Below, one piece after another: positions 8,412 to 17,759 of a DNA stretch of 64,000 bases. Under the pieces are notes generated by a model. The model had not been told where the DNA came from. It worked only from the letters and a program-made list of their open reading frames with translations, and did no database searches. Source of the stretch: RHKX01 sp963820055 (lineage in GTDB: Bacteria > Actinomycetota > Thermoleophilia > Solirubrobacterales > 70-9); contig CAWFYJ010000004.1 of assembly GCA_963820055.1 (NCBI GenBank), positions 434,001-498,000 of the forward strand, read 5' to 3'. The position numbers and the translations under genes are program-made. Within the stretch, counting starts at the first letter, position 1, and each line of letters opens with the position of its first letter.

Positions 8412-9418
8412 TCGCCGATGTCAGCTTCGCCGAGGCGAGCTGGCTGCTGGTCCTGAAGTCGCTGATCATCTTCGCGGTGATCCTCGGCATCGTGCCGATG
8501 ATCCTGCTCCTCGAGCGCAAGCTGCTCGGCCGCTTCCAGGCCCGCTACGGGCCGAACCGGGTCGGGCCGAAAGGCCTCTTCCAGCCGCTCGCCGACGTCG
8601 TCAAGCTGCTCAGCAAGGAGAGCTACAAGCCGGAGGCGGCGGTGCCGATCCTCTGGGCGATCGCGCCGGCGCTCGTCATTCTCAGCGCCACCGCGACGCT
8701 GGCGATCATCCCGTTCGGCGACGTCGTCGACGGCGAGGTCGGCCTCTACGGGATCGACGTCTCGATCGGCATCCTCTACGCCTTCGCGTTCGGCTCGATC
8801 TCCTTCTACGGCCTGCTGCTCGGCGGCTGGGCGTCGGGCTCGAAGTACAGCTTCATGGGCGCGATGCGCTCGGCCGCGCAGCTGATCAGCTACGAGATCT
8901 CGATGGGCCTCGCCCTGCTCGGCGTGATCATGATGGCCGGCTCGCTCAGCCTCGTCGACATCGCCAATGCCCAGGCCGCGAGCACCTGGTACATCATCCC
9001 CCAGTTCGTCGGCTTCCTGATCTTCATGGTCGCCGGCTTCGCCGAGACGAACCGGCCGCCCTTTGACCTCCCCGAGGCCGACGCCGAGCTCGTCTCCGGT
9101 TACAACACCGAGTACGGCGGGATGCGCTTCGGCTCCTACTTCATGGCCGAGTACATGGAGATGATCGTGATCTCCGGGATCGCCTCGGCGATGTTCCTCG
9201 GCGGCTGGCACCTGCCCTTCGGGATCCACACGGCCGCGCTCGTCGGCGTGATCGTGATGCTGGTCAAGATCATCCTGCTGATCTGCTTCTTCATCTGGAT
9301 CCGCGCGACCCTGCCGCGGCTCCGCTACGACCAGCTGATGAGCCTCGGCTGGAAGGTCCTGCTGCCGCTCGCGACGCTCAACGTCCTCGTCACCGCCGTG
9401 CTCGTGGTGGTCTGGTGA
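8405..9418 (+). CDS. nuoH: NADH-quinone oxidoreductase subunit H
   Basis: Membrane subunit at the foot of the peripheral arm; forms the quinone entry channel and first proton-path residues. 337 aa from GTG 8405; GTG 8408, which gives a plain GTGA overlap with nuoG, is equally plausible. Motifs: LERKLLGRFQARYGPNRVGP, GSKYSFMGAMRSAAQLISYE and AETNRPPFDLPEADAELVSG, all standard for ND1/NuoH, with about eight membrane segments. nuoI follows after 17 nt. Confidence 0.96.
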   Translation: MVIADVSFAEASWLLVLKSLIIFAVILGIVPMILLLERKLLGRFQARYGPNRVGPKGLFQPLADVVKLLSKESYKPEAAVPILWAIAPALVILSATATLAIIPFGDVVDGEVGLYGIDVSIGILYAFAFGSISFYGLLLGGWASGSKYSFMGAMRSAAQLISYEISMGLALLGVIMMAGSLSLVDIANAQAASTWYIIPQFVGFLIFMVAGFAETNRPPFDLPEADAELVSGYNTEYGGMRFGSYFMAEYMEMIVISGIASAMFLGGWHLPFGIHTAALVGVIVMLVKIILLICFFIWIRATLPRLRYDQLMSLGWKVLLPLATLNVLVTAVLVVVW

Positions 9419-9435
9419 GAGACTGGAGCTGAGCG

Positions 9436-10005
9436 ATGGCCGACGAGACCACAACGAACGGGGCCGATCCCTACCCCTACCTCCCCGACGACTCCGTCGT
9501 CAGCGTCCAGCGTGGGCCGGAGCCGGGCGGGATCAAGGGCGCCTACCGCGCCTTCGGCGAGACGCTGCGCGGCCTGAAGACGACGATGGCCCGCGTCGTC
9601 GAAGGGCCGGTCACGATCCAGTACCCGGAGGAGAAGACGCCGGTCTACCCGCGCTTCCGCGGCCGCCACAAGCTCCACAAGTTCGAGGACACCGGTCTCG
9701 AGAAGTGCGTCGGCTGCTCACTCTGCGCCGCCGCCTGCCCGGCCGACTGCATTCGCGTCGTCGCGGCGGAGAACGACCCCGACAACCGCGTCTCCGCAGG
9801 CGAGCGCTACGCCGCCGTCTACGAGATCAACCTCTCGCGGTGCATCTTCTGCGGCTACTGCGAGGTTGCCTGCCCCTTCGACGCGATCACGATGGGCCAC
9901 GAGTACGAGATGGCCGACTACAACCGCAACGACCTCATCTTCACCAAGGAGATGCTGCTCGCGGACCCGATCATGAAGGTGCCGCTGCGCAACGAAGGGG
10001 AGTAG
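9436..10005 (+). CDS. nuoI: NADH-quinone oxidoreductase subunit I
   Basis: TYKY-type ferredoxin subunit carrying clusters N6a and N6b, the last relay before NuoB. 189 aa with two classical motifs, CVGCSLCAAACP and CIFCGYCEVACP. The N-terminal 25 residues are an acidic extension. It is the last gene of the second nuo block; nuoJ resumes 12.9 kb further on. The 3' end overlaps the predicted end of a convergent hypothetical gene by 35 nt. Confidence 0.96.
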   Translation: MADETTTNGADPYPYLPDDSVVSVQRGPEPGGIKGAYRAFGETLRGLKTTMARVVEGPVTIQYPEEKTPVYPRFRGRHKLHKFEDTGLEKCVGCSLCAAACPADCIRVVAAENDPDNRVSAGERYAAVYEINLSRCIFCGYCEVACPFDAITMGHEYEMADYNRNDLIFTKEMLLADPIMKVPLRNEGE

Positions 10006-10501
10006 GGCCTAGCCCTTCTCCTCCCCGTCGCCGCCGTCGCCGTTCCCGGTGGTCGCGGCTCTTCGGCTCGCTCGGCTCGCCGTTGCTCTCGGCCGTGGCG
10101 GCCTTCGGCTCCTTCGGCTCCTCGCTGTCGCCGGGCTTGGCGGGCGTCGGCGCGGCAGCGCCCTCGGGCGGGGTGGGAGCGGTCGTGCGGGCAGCGGTCT
10201 CGGTCGCCGCCGCGGCCGGGGGACCCGGAACCTCGGGGACGGGGCCAGGCGCCGATCCGGCGGCGCGCGACTTGGCGAGGTAGACGATGCCGAGCCCGGC
10301 CGCGGCGACGGCTGCGATCACGGGCAGCTTGCGCTTCGGGGCCGACGGCGGCCCGATCTCGGTCAGCGTGTCGGCGATCTCGGCCGCGGTGTCGCGGATC
10401 GTCGCCGCGTACTGGGCGGCCTCGGAGCGAACGCTGTCAAAGGCGTCGAGCGCCTGGTCGACGGGCGTCTTCGGCTTGCGGGAGAAGGGGTTGCGGATCA
10501 T
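9971..10501 (-). CDS. Membrane-anchored hypothetical protein with disordered tail
   Basis: 176 aa from the ATG at 10501. I recognise no family. It has a soluble N-terminus (MIRNPFSRKPKTPVDQALDAF), one membrane helix at about 59-77 (VIAAVAAAGLGIVYLAK) and a Pro/Ala/Glu-rich tail. The last 25 or so residues turn into Arg-rich sequence with poor third-position GC and run into nuoI. One base of frame shift near 10065 would instead give a Gly/Asp/Glu-rich ending that stops at 10009, outside nuoI. The annotated C-terminus is therefore doubtful. The function may be envelope-associated. Confidence 0.6.
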   Translation of the reverse strand: MIRNPFSRKPKTPVDQALDAFDSVRSEAAQYAATIRDTAAEIADTLTEIGPPSAPKRKLPVIAAVAAAGLGIVYLAKSRAAGSAPGPVPEVPGPPAAAATETAARTTAPTPPEGAAAPTPAKPGDSEEPKEPKAATAESNGEPSEPKSRDHRERRRRRRGGEGLGPTPLRCAAAPS

Positions 10502-10586
10502 GGGGCCTCCGGAGTCGGTTTGGGGTCTTCGGAGACTATTCCCCGTGACCCGCTTCCTAACCGACCCGGCACCCCGCCTCCTCGCG

Positions 10587-13411
10587 TCAGTGCCTCCTGC
10601 GCTTCTTCTTCTTGGCGACCTCGACCGAAGCCGTCGCCGGGCTGGCATCCACGTTCGCCGACGAATCGGTCGCGAAGACCTTGAACGTGTGCTTGCCCTT
10701 GCCGAGGTCGTACTTGGCGGGCGAGGCGCAGGCGACCGCCGCCTTGCCGTCGATGCCGCACTTGAACGTCGACCCGGGCTCGGAGGCCGTGAAGCTGAAC
10801 GAGACTGACACCGGCAGCTTCCTCGCCTTGATCTTCGCCGCCGGCGCCTTCGTGATCGTCGTGTTCGGCGGCGTTGTGTCCGGTGGCGGGCCGGTGCTGA
10901 CGGTGAAGCTGCGGGTGGCGGGGGTCGCGTCCTCGTTGTTGGAGGCGTCCTTCGCCTTCACCGCAAAGGTGTGGGCGCCGTTCGCGAGGTTGCGGCTGTC
11001 GGGCGAGGTGCAGCTCGCGTAAGCCGCGCCGTCCCAGCTGCACTGGAAGGTGGCCGCCTCGTTGGCGGTGAAGCCGAAGCTGACGTTCGTCGTGTTCACG
11101 GTGGCTCCGTTGGCGGGGCCGCTGGTGATCGACGTGTCGGGCGCGGTCGTGTCGGGGCCGGTTGTGGCGGTAATCTTGGTGACGAAGCCGTCGCGCCTTC
11201 CGCCGGGCCGGGCGGTCTGGAAAGCGCCGCTCGTCGTCGCCAGCGGAATCGGCGTCCTGCGATGTCCCGACGAGGTAGACGTCGTCGCCCTTAAGCGCGA
11301 GGTCGGTCGGCGTCAGGCCGCCTCCGTTCGGGAATCGTCGTTGAGAAGACGAGCGAATTCCCGGCCGGGCTCAGTTTCGTGACCACCGCAGAACCCGCTT
11401 GGGTATGCGGCAGCTCGTCGGCGGTCGTGTCGTACTTCTCTCCGCTGGCGTTGCCCGGTGACCCCGGTGATATAGGCGGAGCCGCTCGGAGTCAACCTGG
11501 ATTCCAGTGCCGCTCTCGGTCCCACTGCCACCGATCAGGGTCGAGTAGACGAGCGAGTCGGCCCCGCTCGCGTCCGTGTCGAACTTGCTGACGAAGAGGT
11601 CGTTGCCGTAGCAGCACTGACCGTTCGGGCCCTCGTACTGGTTCTTCAGGTCGAATTGTTCTGTTCCGACGCCCGTCGTGCTCGAGGTGCCCGTTATGTA
11701 GGCGATCCCGTCGGCTCCGACCGCGACCGCATTGCGCACTGTCGTTCCCTTCGCCCCCCAGCATGGTCGAGTAGTCGCGCTGACCCGATGCATTCAGCCG
11801 GGTGAGGAACGCATCCTGGCCGCCGCCGACGAAGTAGGTGTTCGTGTCCTCGTAGGCACTCGCAGTGATCGGGGAAGTAGCCGTTCGTCGGGGTGTTCCC
11901 GTTGTAGCTCTCGGACGCCGGTCACATAGGCCCGTCCCTGCGAGTCGATGTCGATGCCGTTCCCATAGTCCTGGCCCTGGCCACCGAGGTAGGTCGAGTA
12001 GGCGAAACCGGTGCCGGACGGCATTGATCTTGGACACGAAGGCGTCGGTGCTGCCGTTGCCCCCGGGCGACGGCTGGGTCACGCCCGCGGTGGTCGGGAA
12101 GGTCGTCGTGCCGCTGATCCCCGAGGATTCGGTCTTCCCGGTCACGTAGGCGGCGCCGCTCGAGTCGATCACCATCCCGAACGGCTGGTCCAGGTACTTA
12201 CCGCCGAACCGACCGAGTAGATCAGGGCGGTACCCGGACGAGATTCAGCTTGAGCGACGAAGGCGTCGCCGAATCCATCGTCGTTGGAAGTGTTCAGGGC
12301 GCCGGCCGGGAAGTTGTTCGCCGAGCGTCGGGCTGGTTGATCGACTTCGTCCACCCGGTCACATACGCGTTGCCATCGCCGTCGACTGCCGACGTCCGCA
12401 CCTACGTCTGGTGTTGTTGCCGCCGATGTAGGTCGAGTAGACGAGAGCGCTGCCGGTCGGGTTGAGCTTGGTGACAACGGCGTCGATAATTGTCGGTCGC
12501 GAACTGGGTCGTGTCGTAGGCACCGGCGGTCGTTGGGTAGTTGGCCGAGTCGGAGTATCCGGTCACGAACGCGTTGCCCTGCGGATCGACCGCGATCCCG
12601 GAGAGCTTCGTCGTCGCCCGTGCCGCCGAGGTAGGTCGAGTAGCTCAGCACCAGCGGGTCGATGACCAGCGGGCGGGTGCTGTCGTAGGCCCCGAGGTCG
12701 AAGCCGACCTTGCCGCCGTGGATCGCGAAGCTCGCGTCGACCGGGTCCCGGCTGCCGTCGGGGTTGGGCTGATAGGCGACCGGCGCGGCCTGGCGGATCG
12801 CCCGGCCGTGGGCGCCGGCGACCAGCGCACCGGACTTCGCGATCCGCAGCGGCGCGCCGCCGAAGCCGACCGCGATCTGTGATGGATCGGCATGAGGGGC
12901 GAGGTGGAAGTCGTACTCAAGCGTGCCGGTCGTGCCGTGGTAGTCCATCGCGATGCCCGGGTAGACGGCCGGATAGCGGACGCGAGAGAAGGTCGGCACG
13001 TTCGTCCGCCACTGCGATCGGTCGTCGCCGCGGAGGTCGTTGACGACGCCGGGGAGCTTGTCGATCGCCTGCGGTTCGCTCGCGGCGGCTCCGGCGAGCG
13101 TGACGGGGATGGTGGTTGCCCGACCGTCATTCGACTCTTTGGTGATGACGGCGCCCGCCGAGCCGAGGACGACCGTCCCAGCCCGACGTCGAGGCGGCGA
13201 AGTCGGCGCCAGCGGGGGCACCGGCCCGGCTGAAGGCGAGTGGGGCCTTGCCGTAGGCCTCGTCGACGCTCGGCGCGGCCGGCTCCGCGGAACCGCCGAG
13301 CGAGACCGGCGGCGGGCCGGAGGCGGCCCAGGCGAGAGCGACGAGGAGAAGCGCGAACGAAAGTCCGATCAATGCCGGTGAACGGCCGATTACCCCATTT
13401 CCTGGACCCAA
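10587..13411 (-). pseudogene. Secreted SBBP-repeat beta-propeller protein with Ig-like C-terminus, multiply frameshifted
   Basis: One coding sequence read right to left: signal peptide (IGLSFALLLVALAWA), a DUF7948-like domain (to about 12660), six or seven SBBP propeller repeats of about 70 aa (YSTYLGG cores near 12635, 12430, 12210, 11990, 11765 and 11540), then two CSxD-type Ig/chitobiase-like domains (11100-10600) and a KKKKRRRH end. Intact it would be about 930 aa and cell-surface or secreted. At least a dozen frame changes fall between 13190 and 11240, while codon quality within each piece is normal and the Ig part is clean. Several are repaired by removing one base. It may be a recently dead gene or an unpolished repeat region. 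Confidence 0.75.
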
Positions 13412-13426
13412 GACGCGGTCACCCTA

Positions 13427-13449
13427 TTGCCTGATAACTCGTTAGGCAA
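13427..13449 (-). promoter_or_regulatory. Inverted repeat upstream of the SBBP gene
   Basis: TTGCCT/AGGCAA (13427-13432 and 13444-13449) with an 11-nt spacer lies 16 nt upstream of the SBBP gene start. The 64-nt gap is noticeably AT-richer than its surroundings. This is a possible operator or promoter; no regulator is assigned. Confidence 0.3.
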
Positions 13450-13475
13450 GCGTTTTACCGCATAGGAAGTGGTAG

Positions 13476-14594
13476 TCAGGTTCCGGTTCGGGGTATCTCG
13501 TCGTTCGTCAGCCCCCAGGCGGTGAGCGCCGACTCGGTATCCGCCCCCGGCTCAGGGGGTGGGGCCGGGGTCCCCGACGGGGTGCGGCTGAAGTGCGGGG
13601 CAGGGCCGGGCTGGAGCTTGCCGCCGACTTCGACGAAGCTGCCGCGGGCGGCGTTGTGGTGGTGGCCGGGCGCTTCGCCCATCCCGAGCACCGGGGTGGC
13701 ACAGGCCTCCGCCGGCTCGAGGATCGCCGTCCACTCCTCGCGGGTCTTCGTCCTGAAGACGGCGGCGAAGCGCTCCTTCAGCTCCGGCCAGCGGGACTGG
13801 TCCATCTGCGGGAACTCGGCCGGGTCGAGCTCCATCAGCTCGAGGAGCTTCGCGTAGAACTGGGGCTCGAGCGCGCCGACGGCCATGAAGCCGCCGTCCG
13901 AGCACTCGTAGACCTCGTAGAAGTGGGCGCCGGAGTCGAGGAGGTTGGTGCCGGGGGTGTCGTTCCACATGCCGATGTCCCGCATCGCATGGATCAGGGT
14001 CATCATCACCGAGGCGCCCTCGACCATCGAGGCGTCGACGGTCTGGCCCTTCCCGGACTCGCGGGCCTCGATGACCGCGGCGAGGACTCCGAGCGCGAGC
14101 AGCATCCCGCCTCCCCCGAAGTCGCCGACGAGGTTGAGCGGCACGAGCGGGCGCTCGCCCTCGCGGGCGATGGCGCCGAGCGCTCCCGACAGCGATACGT
14201 AGTTGATGTCGTGGCCGGCGACGGCCGACATCGGGCCTTCCTGCCCGTATCCGGTCATCCGCCCGTAGACGAGGCGCTCGTTGCGGGCGGCGACGTCGTC
14301 CGGCCCGAGGCCGAGCCGCTCCATGACGCCGGGACGGAAGCCCTCGATGAGCACGTCCGCCTTCTCACAGAGGCGCAACGCCAGCTCCCTCCCCTCCTCC
14401 GTCTTCAGGTCGCAGGCGACCGACGGGCGGCCGCGGTGCATGTAGTTCCACGAGCCCGATCCGAGCCCGGCGCTCGCGCCGGCGCGCTCGAGCCGGATCA
14501 CGTCCGCGCCCATGTCGGCGAGCATCATCACCGCGAACGGCCCGGGCCCGATCGAGGCGATCTCGACGACCTTCACTCCATGCAGGGGTCCCAT
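13476..14594 (-). CDS. Alpha-methylacyl-CoA racemase-like CoA transferase family (CaiB/BaiF)
   Basis: 372 aa from the ATG at 14594 (MGPLHGVKVVEIASIGPGPF). Class III CoA-transferase fold. The racemase branch is indicated by AGHDINYVSLSGAL (catalytic His-Asp region), GDFGGGGMLLALG (catalytic Asp) and AVGALEPQFY. In the racemase, His and Asp exchange the alpha proton of 2-methylacyl-CoA in branched-chain or sterol side-chain degradation. No CoA-ester genes are adjacent, so the substrate cannot be deduced from context. It is transcribed away from the second AbiEi-DUF559 gene. A CoA-transferase role is the alternative. Confidence 0.85.
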   Translation of the reverse strand: MGPLHGVKVVEIASIGPGPFAVMMLADMGADVIRLERAGASAGLGSGSWNYMHRGRPSVACDLKTEEGRELALRLCEKADVLIEGFRPGVMERLGLGPDDVAARNERLVYGRMTGYGQEGPMSAVAGHDINYVSLSGALGAIAREGERPLVPLNLVGDFGGGGMLLALGVLAAVIEARESGKGQTVDASMVEGASVMMTLIHAMRDIGMWNDTPGTNLLDSGAHFYEVYECSDGGFMAVGALEPQFYAKLLELMELDPAEFPQMDQSRWPELKERFAAVFRTKTREEWTAILEPAEACATPVLGMGEAPGHHHNAARGSFVEVGGKLQPGPAPHFSRTPSGTPAPPPEPGADTESALTAWGLTNDEIPRTGT

Positions 14595-14697
14595 CGGGGC
14601 GGAGCCTATTGGGGGTTGGCGAGACGAGCGTCTTCCGCGAGGTATTTGGCACAGATGGGGGGTGATCGGTCTGCCCGGAAGCGCCACCGTTGGGTGC

Positions 14698-15639
14698 ATG
14701 AGCGCCGAGACCTACGGAACCGACGGTATGCGTCCGAAGGGTGGATCTCGCCGGATGGAGGCGGAGGTTGCTGCTCTGGCCCGGGTTCAACACGGCGTGG
14801 TCGCGCTGGGCCAACTCATAGCGCTCGGGCTCGGAGACCGAGGAGTCGGCCATCGCGTGGCAGCGGGTCGCCTCCATCGCATCCATCGCGGGGTCTTCGC
14901 CGTCGGACACACCCTTCTAAGCCGTGAGGGCAGGTGGATGGCGGCTGTGCTTCGAGCCGGCGATGGTGCCGCTCTCAGCCATCAAGCTGCTGGCGCGCAC
15001 ATCGGCCTTCGCCGCTGGTCCGGGCGCCCGACTGTCACCGTCCCCGCGGGCCGCCGTCCCTCCGCTGCCATCGTCTTCCACACCGCCGTCCTCCCGGCCG
15101 ACGAGGTGAAGGTCCTCGACGGAATCCCGACGACCACGGTGCCTCGGACGATCTTCGATCTGGCGTCGGTGCTCGACCCGCACGACCTCGAGCAGGTGAT
15201 CCGCGAGGCGGAGGTGCGCGGCCTCACCGATCCGCTTTCGGTGCCCGACCTCCTCGAGCGCCATCCCGGCCGCCGCGGGGCAACGACGCTCCGGGCGGTG
15301 CTGGCGGACCTCGAGGTCGGCGGCGGGATCACGAGGGAGGAACTGGAGGCACGGTTCGCGCGGTTCCTGGAAGCCGAGCGCCTGCCGCGGCCGGAGCTCA
15401 ATGCGGCGATCCACCTCGGCGATCGGTTCGTCGTCGTCGACTGCCTTTGGAGGGAACGGCGGCTGATCGTCGAGCTCGACGGCCACGCCGTTCACGCTCG
15501 CCCCGTTCAGGCGGATGCCGACGCGGAGCGCGACCGGGACCTTCTGCTCGCCGGCTGGCAGGTTGTCCGCGTTACCTGGAGACACCTACACGCCGGAAGG
15601 GCGAAGCTCGCCGCTGATCTGCGGCGGCTGCTCAGCTAG
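14698..15639 (+). CDS. AbiEi-like wHTH plus DUF559 nuclease-fold protein, copy 2
   Basis: 313 aa from ATG 14698; ATG 14755 (MEAEVAALARVQHG) coincides with the start of similarity to copy 1 at 2755. Domain order is the same: winged helix with HRVAAGRLHRIHRGVFAVG, middle VLDGIPTTTVPRTIFDLA, and C-terminal nuclease-like fold. The putative active residues are better preserved than in copy 1: Asp in VVVDCLW, Glu and Asp in IVELDGHAVH, then D-x-E-RDRDLL and GWQVVRVT. There is no toxin partner. It sits in the second nuo interruption, as copy 1 sits in the first. Function unknown; it may be a selfish nuclease gene or orphan antitoxin. Confidence 0.8.
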   Translation: MSAETYGTDGMRPKGGSRRMEAEVAALARVQHGVVALGQLIALGLGDRGVGHRVAAGRLHRIHRGVFAVGHTLLSREGRWMAAVLRAGDGAALSHQAAGAHIGLRRWSGRPTVTVPAGRRPSAAIVFHTAVLPADEVKVLDGIPTTTVPRTIFDLASVLDPHDLEQVIREAEVRGLTDPLSVPDLLERHPGRRGATTLRAVLADLEVGGGITREELEARFARFLEAERLPRPELNAAIHLGDRFVVVDCLWRERRLIVELDGHAVHARPVQADADAERDRDLLLAGWQVVRVTWRHLHAGRAKLAADLRRLLS

Positions 15640-15677
15640 GTGCCGACGACGACGCCGGCCAGGCGCCTCCCGGTCCG

Positions 15678-17759
15678 TCAGTCCCTGTCGAGAGGGTGGT
15701 GGCAGGCTGCGAAGTGCTTGCCGCCGTGGTCGATCAGCGGCGGCTCGTCGGCCGAGCAGATGTCGGTGGCGCGCGGGCAGCGCGTGTGGAAGCGGCAGGC
15801 GGAGGGCGGATTGGCCGGGCTCGGGACGTCGCCCTCGAGGACGATCTGCTTGCGGGCGGCGTTGGCGCGCGGGTCGGGGATCGGGACGGCCGAGAGCAGC
15901 GCCTGGGTGTAGGGATGGATCGGCCGGTTGTAGACCTCTTCGGCGGGGCCGATCTCGACGATCTTGCCGAGATACATGACTGCGATCCGGTCGGCGACGT
16001 GGCGGACGACGCTGAGGTCGTGGGCGACGAAGATGTAGGTGAGCTGAAGCTCGTCCTGGAGGTCCTCGAGCAGGTTGATGATCTGGGCCTGGATCGAGAC
16101 GTCGAGGGCCGAGACGGGCTCGTCGGCGATGATCAGCTTCGGGTTCAGCGACAGCGCCCGGGCGATGCCGATCCGCTGGCGCTGGCCGCCGGAGAACTCG
16201 TGCGGGAAGCGGTTGTAGTGCTCGGGGTTGAGCCCGACCTTCTCGAGCAACTCCTGGACGGCGACCTTGACGCCGTCGCGATCGACGATGCCGTGCAGGC
16301 GCATCGGGTCGCCGACGATCTGGGCAATCCGCTTGCGCGGGTTCAGCGATGCGTAGGGGTCCTGGAAGACCATCTGCATGTCGGAGCGCAGCTCGCGGGC
16401 CTGGCGCCGCCCGATCCCGGCGATCTCGCGCCCCTCGAACTTGACCGAGCCGGAAGTCGGCGTGAGCAGCTGCAGGATCGAGCGGGCGAGGGTCGACTTG
16501 CCGCAGCCGGACTCGCCGACGAGCCCGAGCGTCTCGCCGCGGTTGACGGCGAACGAGACGTCGTCGACGGCCTGGACGGCGCCGATCTGGCGGTCGATGA
16601 GGATCCCCGACTTGATCGGGAAGTGCTTGACGAGGTGATCGACGACGAGGATCGGATTCTCGGCCCCGACCTCCTCGCCGGCGGGAACGGTGCTGGTCTC
16701 GAGCGTGTTCATGCCGCCGGCTCCTTCGTCGGCGCCTCGAGGCCGATCTCGCCGCGTCTCGACGACGCGCAGTTCCTTCTTCTTGTCGACCGGCAGCCAG
16801 CAGCGGTCGGCGTGATCGCCGTCGCCGATCCGCTTCTCGAGCCCCGGGTGCTCGGTGCACTTCGAGAACTCGTGCGGGCAGCGGTTGCGGAAGTGGCAGC
16901 CCGACGGCGGGTTGATCAGCGACGGCGGCTGGCCGGCGATCTGGGCGAGGCGGGCGAGCCGTGGCTGGTCGACGCGGGTCAGCGACCCGAGCAGCCCCCA
17001 CGTGTAGGGATGCTGGGGGTCGTAGAAGATCTGGTCGAGCGTCCCCGACTCGACGACCTCGCCGGCGTACATGACCATCACCCGGTCGGCGACCTCGGCG
17101 ATCACGCCGAGGTCGTGGGTGATCATGATCACCGCCATCCCGAGCTCGGCCTGGAGGCGCTCGATCAGCCGCAGGATCTGGGCCTGCGTCGTCACGTCGA
17201 GGGCGGTCGTCGGCTCGTCGGCGATCAGCAGCTTCGGATCGTTCGTCAGCGCCATCGCGATCATCACGCGCTGACGCATCCCGCCGGAGAACTCGTGCGG
17301 GTACTCGCCCATCCGCCGCTCGGCGTCGGGGATGCCGACGAGCTCGAGCAGGTCGACGGCGTGGGCACGGGAGGCCGCCGTATCGAGGTCCTGGTGGATC
17401 TGGATCGCCTCGATCAGCTGCTTGCCGACCTTGTAGAAGGGGTGCAGGGCCGAGAGCGGGTCCTGGAAGATCATCGAGATCCCGTTGCCGCGGATCTTCT
17501 GCAGCTCCTCGTCGCCCATGTTGAGCAGGTCCTCGCCCTCGAAGTCGATCCGGCCGCTGATGTCGGCGTTCGAGGCTCGCGTCAGGCCGAGGATCGTCAT
17601 GTTGGCGACGCTCTTGCCCGAGCCGGACTCGCCGACGATGCCGAGCATCTCGCCCTCGCGCACCTCGAGGGAGACGCCGTCGACCGCCTTGACGACGCCC
17701 TCGTCGGTGTTGAAGTGGACCTTGAGGTCCTCGATCTCGAGCAATGTCTTTGCGGCCAT
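15678..17759 (-). CDS. dppD-dppF: Oligopeptide ABC transporter ATPases DppD-DppF, read as one fused ORF
   Basis: 693 aa containing two complete ABC ATPases. The first (from 17759) has Walker A GESGSGKS, signature FSGGMRQR and Walker B LLIADEPT, ending with the oligopeptide-type Cys cluster (CHFRNRCPHEFSKC). The second begins at an internal ATG (16712) and has GESGCGKS, FSGGQRQR, LIIADEPV and CRFHTRCPRATDIC. The join (about 16735-16760) has atypical codons. Shifting one base gives EIGLEAPTKEPAA followed by a TGA that overlaps ATG 16712. The fusion is therefore probably a one-base insertion between two normally coupled genes. The pair energises DppB/DppC. Confidence 0.93.
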   Translation of the reverse strand: MAAKTLLEIEDLKVHFNTDEGVVKAVDGVSLEVREGEMLGIVGESGSGKSVANMTILGLTRASNADISGRIDFEGEDLLNMGDEELQKIRGNGISMIFQDPLSALHPFYKVGKQLIEAIQIHQDLDTAASRAHAVDLLELVGIPDAERRMGEYPHEFSGGMRQRVMIAMALTNDPKLLIADEPTTALDVTTQAQILRLIERLQAELGMAVIMITHDLGVIAEVADRVMVMYAGEVVESGTLDQIFYDPQHPYTWGLLGSLTRVDQPRLARLAQIAGQPPSLINPPSGCHFRNRCPHEFSKCTEHPGLEKRIGDGDHADRCWLPVDKKKELRVVETRRDRPRGADEGAGGMNTLETSTVPAGEEVGAENPILVVDHLVKHFPIKSGILIDRQIGAVQAVDDVSFAVNRGETLGLVGESGCGKSTLARSILQLLTPTSGSVKFEGREIAGIGRRQARELRSDMQMVFQDPYASLNPRKRIAQIVGDPMRLHGIVDRDGVKVAVQELLEKVGLNPEHYNRFPHEFSGGQRQRIGIARALSLNPKLIIADEPVSALDVSIQAQIINLLEDLQDELQLTYIFVAHDLSVVRHVADRIAVMYLGKIVEIGPAEEVYNRPIHPYTQALLSAVPIPDPRANAARKQIVLEGDVPSPANPPSACRFHTRCPRATDICSADEPPLIDHGGKHFAACHHPLDRD

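Noticed and set aside
11500..12660. Regular repeats at about 215-nt intervals, considered as a CRISPR or tandem array
   Set aside because: The repeated core translates as YSTYLGG within SBBP propeller repeats; spacers are coding and far too long.
16700..16765. Programmed frameshift between dppD and dppF
   Set aside because: No slippery heptamer or downstream stimulatory structure is evident; a simple one-base insertion explains the codon pattern better.
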